From NCBI RefSeq assembly GCF_024723735.1, contig NZ_JANQDU010000002.1:62001-126000 (forward strand): a stretch of 64,000 nucleotides of DNA, written 5' to 3'. This DNA is from Frigidibacter sp. ROC022 (GTDB lineage: Bacteria > Pseudomonadota > Alphaproteobacteria > Rhodobacterales > Rhodobacteraceae). The notes below the pieces were generated by a model. It saw only the letters and a program-made list of their open reading frames with translations, was not told where the DNA came from and made no database searches. How positions within the stretch are numbered: the first letter of the stretch is position 1; each line of letters starts with the position of its first letter. The translations under genes were made by a program, and so were the position numbers. This document shows, one piece after another, positions 57,814 to 64,000 of the stretch.

Positions 57814-59856
57814 ATGTCGGACAGCTATCTGGCAAAGCTCAACCCCGCCCAACGCGCCGCAGCCACCTTCGACGGCGACAGCGGCCAGCCTGCGCCGCCG
57901 CTGCTGGTGATCGCCGGGGCCGGATCGGGCAAGACCATGACGCTGGCACATCGGGTGGCGCATCTGCTGATCAACGGCGCCGATCCGCGGCGCATCCTGT
58001 TGATGACCTTCTCGCGCCGCGCCGCGACCGAACTGACCCGCCGGGTCGAGAGGATCACCGCGCAGGCCATGGGCACAGGCTATGCCGCCGAGGCGCTGAC
58101 CTGGGCCGGCACCTTTCACGGCATCGGCGCCCGGGTGCTGCGCGACCACGCGCAGGCGATCGGACTGAACCCCGAGTTCTCCATCCACGACCGCGAGGAC
58201 AGTGCCGACCTGATGAACCTCTGCAGGCACGGGCTTGGCCTCTCGAAGACCGAAAGCCGGTTCCCCGCGAAGGGCACCTGCCTTGCGATCTACTCCCGCG
58301 TCGTCAATGCCGAACAGCCGCTGGCCGAGGTTCTGCGCCGCCATTTTCCCTGGGTCTCGGGCTGGGAGGCCGAGCTGAAACGGCTCTTCGCCGCCTATGT
58401 CCGGGCCAAGCAGCAGCAGAACGTGCTCGACTATGACGACCTGCTGCTGGCCTGGGCGCAGGTCATGTCCGACAGCGCTTTCGCGGCCCATGTCGGAGCG
58501 GCCTGGGACCATGTGCTGATCGACGAGTATCAGGACACCAACCGGCTTCAGGCCCGCATCCTGATGGCGCTGAAGCCGGACGGGCGCGGGTTGACGGTGG
58601 TCGGCGACGATGCCCAGTCGATCTATGCCTTTCGTGCCGCGACGGTGCGCAACATCCTCGACTTTCCGGCAAGCTTCTCGCCCCCCGCCGATGTCGTGAC
58701 GCTGGACCGCAACTATCGTTCCACCGCGCCGATCCTCGACGCCGCGAACAGCGTGATCGCGCAGGCGAAGGAACGCTTCACCAAGACGCTCTGGACCGAT
58801 CGCGCCTCGGCCGAGAAGCCGCGCCTGGTGACCCTGGCGGATGAGGCCGAACAGGCCCGCTATGTCGTCACCCGCGTGCTCGAGGATCGTGAACTCGGAG
58901 TGCCCCTGAAGGAACAGGCGGTGCTGTTTCGCGCCTCCAGCCATTCCGGACAGCTGGAGGTGGAACTGACCCGGCGCAACGTGCCATTCGTCAAGTTCGG
59001 CGGGCTGAAGTTTCTCGACTCGGCGCATGTGAAGGACCTGCTGGCGATGCTGCGCTTTGCCCAGAACCCGCGCGACCGTGTCGCCGGGTTCCGGGTGCTG
59101 ACCCTGATCCCCGGCGTCGGCCCGGTGGCGGCGGGCCGGGTGCTCGACGCGCTGGACCTGGCGCCCGACCCGCTGACCGCGCTTCAATCGGTCGATCCGC
59201 CACCGAGGTCCGAGGCCGACTGGCCCGCCCTTGTCGCGGCGCTCACGGCCCGGGCGGGCTGGCCCGAATCCATCGGCCTGGCGCGGGCCTGGTACGATCC
59301 GCATCTCGACCGCCTGCACGAGGATGCCGAATTCCGCCGCGCCGACCTGGCGCAGCTGGAGCAGATCGCGGCGGGCTACCCCTCGCGCGAACGGTTCCTG
59401 ACCGAGCTGACGCTGGATCCGCCCGACGCGACAAGCGGTCAGGCCGGCGTGCCGCTGAAGGACGAGGATTACCTGATCCTTTCGACGATCCATTCGGCCA
59501 AGGGGCAGGAGTGGAAATCGGTCTTCATCCTGAATGCGGTCGACGGCTGCATCCCGTCGGACCTCGGGACCGGCACCAGCGAGGAAACCGAGGAGGAACG
59601 GCGGCTGCTCTATGTCGCGATGACCCGCGCCAGGGACCGGCTGACCCTGGGCCTGCCGCTGCGCTTCTACGTCACCCAGCAGGCCCGCAACGGGGACCGC
59701 CATCTTTACGCGCTGCGCAGCCGCTTCATTCCGAAGGAGGCCCTGGACAGGTTCGAACAGGAACACTGGTCCTCGGTGCCCATGGCGCCCGGCACGGCCC
59801 GCGCAGCCCCGGCACCGATCGATGTCGCCGCCCGGATGCGCGAGATGTGGGACTGA
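57814..59856 (+). CDS. UvrD/Rep-family superfamily 1 DNA helicase
   Basis: 680 residues from the ATG at 57814 (MSDSYLAKLNPAQRAAATFD). All SF1A motifs are seen: Q/I (LNPAQRAA, IAGAGSGKTMTLAHRVAHLL), Ia (LLMTFSRRAATELTRR), II (VLIDEYQDTNRLQARILM), III (VVGDDAQSIYAFRAATVRN), IV (LDRNYRSTAPILDAANSVIA), V (STIHSAKGQEWKSVFILNAV) and VI (RLLYVAMTRARDRLTLGL). It is about 40-100 residues shorter than classic UvrD/PcrA and the C-terminal Tudor-like domain is missing. The SOS box suggests a DNA-repair role distinct from the housekeeping UvrD. Confidence 0.93.
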   Translation: MSDSYLAKLNPAQRAAATFDGDSGQPAPPLLVIAGAGSGKTMTLAHRVAHLLINGADPRRILLMTFSRRAATELTRRVERITAQAMGTGYAAEALTWAGTFHGIGARVLRDHAQAIGLNPEFSIHDREDSADLMNLCRHGLGLSKTESRFPAKGTCLAIYSRVVNAEQPLAEVLRRHFPWVSGWEAELKRLFAAYVRAKQQQNVLDYDDLLLAWAQVMSDSAFAAHVGAAWDHVLIDEYQDTNRLQARILMALKPDGRGLTVVGDDAQSIYAFRAATVRNILDFPASFSPPADVVTLDRNYRSTAPILDAANSVIAQAKERFTKTLWTDRASAEKPRLVTLADEAEQARYVVTRVLEDRELGVPLKEQAVLFRASSHSGQLEVELTRRNVPFVKFGGLKFLDSAHVKDLLAMLRFAQNPRDRVAGFRVLTLIPGVGPVAAGRVLDALDLAPDPLTALQSVDPPPRSEADWPALVAALTARAGWPESIGLARAWYDPHLDRLHEDAEFRRADLAQLEQIAAGYPSRERFLTELTLDPPDATSGQAGVPLKDEDYLILSTIHSAKGQEWKSVFILNAVDGCIPSDLGTGTSEETEEERRLLYVAMTRARDRLTLGLPLRFYVTQQARNGDRHLYALRSRFIPKEALDRFEQEHWSSVPMAPGTARAAPAPIDVAARMREMWD

Positions 59857-59964
59857 ACACCTGGCGCCGCCGGAAATCACCCGGAGGTGCCTGAGCGCCA
59901 CGCCACCCCCGGCCGCCGCAAAACGGGGGTTGCCTCTGCCGCCGCCATCGGCAAGTTGCACCCC

Positions 59965-60717
59965 ATGTTCGATCACACCGACCCACTTGCCCTGGCCGCC
60001 ATTCTGGCAGCTCTCATGATGGGCGGGGTGCTGAAAGGCGCGACCGGGGCCGGGGCGCCGGTCATCGCGGTCCCGGTGATCGCTGGGGTCTTCGACATCC
60101 GGGTCGCGGTGGTGATCATGGCGGTTCCGAACCTGCTGACCAATACCTGGCAGAGCTGGAGCTATCGCAGTCATGGAATTGGCCGCAGCTTCACCCTGGC
60201 ATTCGCCCTGGCCGGCGCGATCGGAACCATCGCCGGCACGGTCGTTCTGGCGCTGCTGCCGATCGACGCATTGCAGCTCCTGACCGCCGCCGTCGTGTTC
60301 CTCTATGTCCTGCTGCGCCTGGCCCGGCCCGAGCTGACCCTCAGCCGGCACCATGCCAACCGCGCCGTGGTGCCCGTGGGCGTGGCGGCGGGCGTGCTGC
60401 AGGGCGCCGCCGGGATATCGGCGCCGATCTCGCTCAGCTTTCTGTCCGCGATGCGCCTCAGCCGGCCGGCCTTCATCGCCACGATCTCGCTCTTCTTCGC
60501 ATCCATGGGCCTCGTTCAGCTTCCGTCGCTGGCCTATTACGGGCTGATGACCTGGCAGTTGTTCGGCATCGGCATCCTCGCCGTTGTGCCGCTGCTGCTC
60601 GGCATGCCCCTGGGCGCCGCCATCGCAAGGCGGATCGGTCCGAAGGGCTTCGACAGGGTGATCCTGGTCTTCCTCTGCCTGCTGGCCCTGCGCCTGATCT
60701 GGACCGCACTGCACTGA
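59965..60717 (+). CDS. TauE/SafE family membrane permease (second copy)
   Basis: 250 residues with about seven hydrophobic helices. The start at 59965 (MFDHTDPLALAAILAALMMG) is preferred over an upstream frame at 59887. Family signature GVLKGATGAGAPVIAVPVIA and the half-repeat VAAGVLQGAAGISAPISLSF are clear. It presumably exports a small organic or sulfur anion. It differs in sequence from the copy at 24.3 kb. No sulfur gene is adjacent. Confidence 0.88.
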   Translation: MFDHTDPLALAAILAALMMGGVLKGATGAGAPVIAVPVIAGVFDIRVAVVIMAVPNLLTNTWQSWSYRSHGIGRSFTLAFALAGAIGTIAGTVVLALLPIDALQLLTAAVVFLYVLLRLARPELTLSRHHANRAVVPVGVAAGVLQGAAGISAPISLSFLSAMRLSRPAFIATISLFFASMGLVQLPSLAYYGLMTWQLFGIGILAVVPLLLGMPLGAAIARRIGPKGFDRVILVFLCLLALRLIWTALH

Positions 60718-60810
60718 ACCGCGCCGGCGGCGGACTGATCTCGGCGCCGATCCCTGGAAACCCGGGCGACCGGACCATCCGGCTTTGTCGCGCGCCACCC
60801 CGACAAGACG

Positions 60811-62262
60811 CTACTCACTCGCCGGTTGGTCAATTCGGTAGACCTGATACAGCGTGTCGCCACGTTCCCCATCGGCACGCTCTACGGTCCAACCGGTGGC
60901 CTCGAGTGCTTCGGTCAGCCGGAAGATCCGATTCCAGTCCCGCGTCACGATCATGTAGCCTGCGCCCGCCCGTCCGGCGATCTCGGAGATCGCCTGCGGG
61001 ACTCGTCGGCACTGGGCATAGGTCATGTCGTGGTGCACCTTTGCGCTGGACGGAGACTTCAAGCCCACAAGATCGACCAGCGGCTGCCGACCATGGAGCG
61101 AAATCAGTCCGGCATCGTGAACCATGACCACATCATCCGGCGCCACGTTCTGTGCGACCCAAAGGCTCGCGGACAGATTCTCTTTGGAAACGGTCCTGGC
61201 CTCATCCACATAGGCGGAAAGACGGGTGCCGGCAGTCATCACGACATGTGTCACGGCCATGAGCCCGATCACCGCAGTCACTCTTCGGAACGTCGCGTTC
61301 TGATGAGCAAGCGCGGATGACCAGCCGAGAACGGCGAACGGCAGCAACAGGTAGAGATAGCGGAACTCGTTGTGCCAGAGCGCCCCTGGAAACCGGAAGA
61401 AATAGGCCAGCAGGAAGACGAAGATGAAGCCGGCTGCAATGGAGCGGAGCCGGGATGCTACAACCAATGCAAAGCCGAACCCGAAAGCTCCGACAGTGCC
61501 GAGAAAGCCCGCCACGCCACCGGCGGCGAGATAGGCGCGTGCCGCAGCAGGCTGACAGCCTTCCGCAAAGAAATAGGTCTTGGCCGATACCGTGTTGGCG
61601 ACGACGCCACCCGAAACCGCGAACAGCGAAGCTCCCATCACAGCCAATGTGCCGACTGCCACTACCAGACCGGCCTGCCAGCCCGAGGGCCGTTTGGCCA
61701 ACACGAAGAGTGCGATCAGCCCCTGGACCGCGGCAAGCTCCGGCCGGATGAAGAGAAGCGACCCCAAGAGCCCATACCCCCAGATCGGCGGCTTCCTGCG
61801 GTCGAAGGCCACCAGTATCCACGTCAACGCGGCCATCGCCATGGCCGTTTCCAGCCCATTGCCGATCTGGTAGATCGTCATGCCCGAGAACAGGGCGACA
61901 ACCGCCACGACGACCGCGACAACCGGCCCCACCGAGCGGCGCGACAGCACATACCAGCCCAGGACCAGCGCGAAGGCCGAAAGCCCGCCCATCAACCAAT
62001 GGGCGATGTCGATCGGCAGGATCAGCGCAAGCAGCCACAATGCCCCGACGTAGAGGGGGCTCGTCACCCCCTGCCAGGGGGTCGAGCCGATGAACCGTGT
62101 CTCGGCACCCGCCAAGATGCCCTTGACCGAGTGCTCGACAATATAGGCATCGTCCATCGCATAGTTGCCCATGCCGATCAGAGCAGCGGCAACGACCAGC
62201 ACTGCCACAACCAGCAGAGCGAGACCGGACATGGCGAGTCTTTCCAGGGTCGTTTCTGTCAT
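60811..62262 (-). CDS. Multi-spanning glycosyltransferase-like membrane protein
   Basis: 483 residues from the ATG at 62262, or 486 from a TTG 9 bp upstream. About ten to twelve transmembrane helices are followed by a soluble C-terminal domain. The first periplasmic loop carries MDDAYIVEHSVKGILAG with paired aspartates, as in GT-C polyprenyl-sugar glycosyltransferases (ArnT/GT39-87 type), and a conserved ARTVSKENLSASLWVAQNVA then DVVMVHDAGLISLHG follows the membrane part. It probably transfers a sugar from a lipid carrier to surface glycan or protein. It stands alone, close to the tRNA-associated junction, and has slightly lower GC than the neighbours. Confidence 0.85.
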   Translation of the reverse strand: MTETTLERLAMSGLALLVVAVLVVAAALIGMGNYAMDDAYIVEHSVKGILAGAETRFIGSTPWQGVTSPLYVGALWLLALILPIDIAHWLMGGLSAFALVLGWYVLSRRSVGPVVAVVVAVVALFSGMTIYQIGNGLETAMAMAALTWILVAFDRRKPPIWGYGLLGSLLFIRPELAAVQGLIALFVLAKRPSGWQAGLVVAVGTLAVMGASLFAVSGGVVANTVSAKTYFFAEGCQPAAARAYLAAGGVAGFLGTVGAFGFGFALVVASRLRSIAAGFIFVFLLAYFFRFPGALWHNEFRYLYLLLPFAVLGWSSALAHQNATFRRVTAVIGLMAVTHVVMTAGTRLSAYVDEARTVSKENLSASLWVAQNVAPDDVVMVHDAGLISLHGRQPLVDLVGLKSPSSAKVHHDMTYAQCRRVPQAISEIAGRAGAGYMIVTRDWNRIFRLTEALEATGWTVERADGERGDTLYQVYRIDQPASE

Positions 62263-62271
62263 CTCGATCAA

Positions 62272-62581
62272 CTCGCTCTTTCCCGGCCATCCACCAGGCG
62301 ACCCATTTCCGAGGCTCCGGGAACCGGTTCTGCCCGATCCATGCCTCCCTGATCTTCCCGGGGGTCAATAGGCAATGCAACCACAGCTCAGGTTTCTTTC
62401 GCGACAGAAGACCTGATGCATCGGAATCACGGCAGCCCACCGTCCACGGCGAAACTCATGTGGAGGCATGGTGATCCCGGGCTCACCGCCAGAAGGACGG
62501 GCGCCTGAACAAGGTGTCGGTTCAATCGCAAGACCTCACGCTCTCCAGGGAGACACGTGAATTCTAGTTTTTCTTGGAATT
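62272..62581. other. Gene-free stretch between membrane protein and tRNA fragment
   Basis: 310 bp. The promoter of the glycosyltransferase-like gene must lie at the left end. The remainder shows no supportable ORF; the one open frame across 62427-62678 is the translation of the tRNA fragment plus flanks. It was originally the chromosomal flank downstream of the tRNA gene. Confidence 0.4.
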
Positions 62582-62628
62582 TGGTTGCGGGGGTAGGATT
62601 TGAACCTACGACCTTCAGGTTATGAGCC
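62582..62628 (-). tRNA. Displaced 3' half of an initiator tRNA-Met gene (att site)
   Basis: The minus strand reads GGCTCATAACC, then a variable loop, a T-arm GGTTCAAATCC and the acceptor 3' strand ending CCACCCCCGCAACCA-like (CCCCCGCAACCA). This is the anticodon-loop-to-CCA half of tRNA-fMet (anticodon CAT). The 5' half is absent: upstream of the anticodon loop the sequence is unrelated. This is the repeat left at the far end of an element that integrated into the tRNA gene; the intact tRNA should lie at the other end, beyond the right edge. It is not a functional tRNA. Confidence 0.85.
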
Positions 62629-62868
62629 GTGCTGAACGAACCATGAACAATCACTCTGAACCACGAGTTCTTGCGCAATTTCCGACGCTTGCCGACCCCC
62701 GCGAAGTGGCTCCGCTGCGCACGATCTGTTGGGATTGCGCAGCGTTTTTCGGTATCGTGCTTCCATAATGCTTCCAGCGGGCCGAGACCTGATTTTCCGG
62801 TAGCACGTCAAGCGGCCACAAAATGGCCGGCCTTCGTGACACACTGGTCCGACCGCTGATCAGTCCAT
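62629..62868. other. Right-hand side of the tRNA junction, no clear gene
   Basis: 240 bp immediately inside the putative integrative element. Only short, low-quality frames are present. I see no integrase remnant that I can support; the integrase would be expected at the other end, near the intact tRNA. Confidence 0.35.
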
Positions 62869-63180
62869 TCAGCGAGTTCCTTTGGCCAGATCCTCTGTGA
62901 TCAACTTCGAAACGTCGACTTGCTCTTCCACGATTTCCTTAATGGCAGCAGCCATGGCTGTGGTTATGAGCTCTTTTGTGATGAACCGCGAAAAATCGAC
63001 CTGCTGCTCGATTACTTCCTTCATCGCAGACTTTGCGCCAGATTCTAGATTCTGAGCGAGTGCGCTATGTATATAGCCAAAATTGAGTTCAAAATCCCTT
63101 ACTGCATCACCAAATTTCTCATCAATTGTTTCCTTCATTGCTTTCTCAAGGGAAGCAACAAGCGCTTGTTCGATTTCCAT
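62869..63180 (-). CDS. Hypothetical helical-repeat protein
   Basis: 103 residues from the ATG at 63180 (MEIEQALVASLEKAMKETID), which has GAGAGG upstream; a start at 63246 would add 22 residues. It is all helical with an internal imperfect repeat: AMKEVIEQQVDFSRFITKEL and AIKEIVEEQVDVSKLITEDL, plus a degenerate first copy KAMKETIDEKFGDAVRDF. No known domain. Low GC compared with the chromosome, consistent with the mobile element. Confidence 0.6.
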   Translation of the reverse strand: MEIEQALVASLEKAMKETIDEKFGDAVRDFELNFGYIHSALAQNLESGAKSAMKEVIEQQVDFSRFITKELITTAMAAAIKEIVEEQVDVSKLITEDLAKGTR

Positions 63181-63269
63181 TTTTTCTTGCCTCTCGACTG
63201 CTTGAACATCACGCACTGAATACAAACCGGCCATACATCTTCGCAACTACAAAGTCGGCGGAAGGACCA

Positions 63270-64000
63270 TCAGGCGGCGGTGAGCGACCAGAAGCCGAAC
63301 TTCTTGCTGTGCTCCTCCTTCAGCCGTGCGACGTAGGCGTCGTGCGACTCGACGCCGCCGAAGTCCGGAATCTCCTGCGCGAGCCGGGCGCACTCGGTCA
63401 GGTGTTCGGCGGCATAGCGATACCGTTTCGAGCGCGCCTTGGTCAACGTGAAGTCGATCATCGCGCGCAGCGCCAGCGTCGCCGCCAGTGGATGACGCTC
63501 TGACAATGCCTCCGCCGCGGGCACCAGATACTCGTAGTGATCCCCGTCGATCTCCGAATGCCGGACCACCAGGAGTTCCGCGGCGCGATCCAGCGCCGAC
63601 CAGTCGAGGAAGAACTGAAGCGCAGCAAGAAGGTTTGGATGGGCCATGGCCTGCGCCATCGCCCTCTCTTCGGCCTCGAAGTCATCGAAGTCGGGCAGCC
63701 GCTTGAGGTAGGCGCGCAGATGCTCGACCGAGAGGGTCCGCTCGAAGGTTTGCCAACGGAAGGCCTGGGCCTCGTCGCAGCGGCCCAGCGCTTCAAGCAC
63801 CGCGAGGCGCGCCTCGGTCCATTCCCTCGGGATCCAGCCGTTATTGCCGAACTCGGCCCGCTCGATGAAGCCGAGCGCGTCTTCCGCGCGGCCCACGCCC
63901 AGAAGCCGCTGCGCGATCTCGGCCGCGATCTTCGGAACCCGGCGCGTTTCGGGTTCATACTGGGCGATGAAACCATCGACGTCGCCCTGCGCATCGGCAA
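63270..64000 (-). CDS. DUF6880-like protein, partial
   Basis: The frame is open to the right edge, so the N-terminus is missing; at least 242 residues remain. It is a helical, TPR-like protein: EIAQRLLGVGRAEDALGFIE, ARLAVLEALGRCDEAQAFRW, LVPAAEALSERHPLAATLAL, and the C-terminal HDAYVARLKEEHSKKFGFWS. This is the C-terminal half of the DUF6880 type found on plasmids and genomic islands in Proteobacteria (from memory). Function unknown. Confidence 0.7.
   Translation of the reverse strand, partial: ADAQGDVDGFIAQYEPETRRVPKIAAEIAQRLLGVGRAEDALGFIERAEFGNNGWIPREWTEARLAVLEALGRCDEAQAFRWQTFERTLSVEHLRAYLKRLPDFDDFEAEERAMAQAMAHPNLLAALQFFLDWSALDRAAELLVVRHSEIDGDHYEYLVPAAEALSERHPLAATLALRAMIDFTLTKARSKRYRYAAEHLTECARLAQEIPDFGGVESHDAYVARLKEEHSKKFGFWSLTAA

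Noticed and set aside
57634-60798. A 1054-codon minus-strand open frame
   Set aside because: It is antisense to the UvrD-like and TauE/SafE genes, a high-GC codon-bias artefact.
62427-62678. An 83-codon minus-strand open frame containing VVGSNPTPAT
   Set aside because: This is the well-known spurious translation of a tRNA 3' half; it overlaps the tRNA-fMet fragment and has no other support.

Overview
The window is one continuous stretch of a GC-rich alphaproteobacterial chromosome, almost certainly a member of the Rhodobacterales (Rhodobacteraceae/Paracoccaceae). The evidence is the gene content and order: an mdh-sucCD-sucAB-lpd-sdhCDAB supercluster interleaved with ethylmalonyl-CoA pathway genes (mch and a CitE-like malyl-CoA thioesterase), a VPLPA-CTERM surface protein, an intergenic repeat of a type I recall from this order, and a GTTC-N7-GTTC SOS box. 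Species cannot be named from the sequence alone.

Layout. 1-2.8 kb: partial DUF1989 gene, RhlE-type DEAD-box helicase and a small hypothetical, all on the minus strand. 2.9-24.1 kb (minus strand): the TCA supercluster. Transcription runs mdh, then sucC-(secreted protein)-(lipoprotein)-sucD-(secreted protein)-sucA-sucB-MOSC-lpd, then mcl2-nnrU-DUF1737-mch, then sdhC-sdhD-sdhA-fkbM-(lipoprotein)-DUF3052-sdhB. Two near-identical operators, GTGATCAC-N13-GTGATCAC, stand 113-136 bp upstream of sucC and sdhC and probably co-regulate the two operons. A VPLPA-CTERM gene sits on the plus strand between sucC and mdh.

24.2-26.7 kb: TauE/SafE permease, GNAT acetyltransferase and an enolase-superfamily dehydratase-like enzyme. 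26.7-28.5 kb: a compact, AT-richer minus-strand island encoding a TIR-domain protein, a 54-residue zinc ribbon, a possible 44-residue ORF and an uncharacterised 156-residue protein. The genes are packed with an 8-nt overlap and gaps of 2-7 nt. This is the best candidate in the window for an undescribed (defence-like) system.

28.7-30.8 kb: secreted protein and glpK. 30.9-47.9 kb: a large acyl-CoA catabolic cluster with a PAS-LuxR regulator, an IclR regulator, three acyl-CoA synthetases, two SDRs, three acyl-CoA dehydrogenases (two adjacent, resembling alpha/beta heteromer pairs), a MaoC hydratase, an ACAD11-type phosphotransferase, a hotdog thioesterase, a quinone-reductase-like MDR enzyme and a fused FadB/FadJ-type enzyme. 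Its substrate is not evident. Two perfect palindromes are candidate operators for it.

48-57.6 kb: kdsA, a tripartite tricarboxylate transporter (tctCBA), aroQ, an HpaI-type aldolase, the dTDP-L-rhamnose operon rfbCBDA and a gluconate 5-dehydrogenase-like SDR. 57.7-62.3 kb: a UvrD-like helicase behind a LexA box, a second TauE/SafE permease and a multi-spanning glycosyltransferase-like membrane protein. At 62.58-62.63 kb lies the displaced 3' half of an initiator tRNA-Met gene, the signature of a tRNA-targeting integrative element. The material to its right (a helical-repeat protein and a partial DUF6880-like protein) would be the edge of that element, continuing outside the window.
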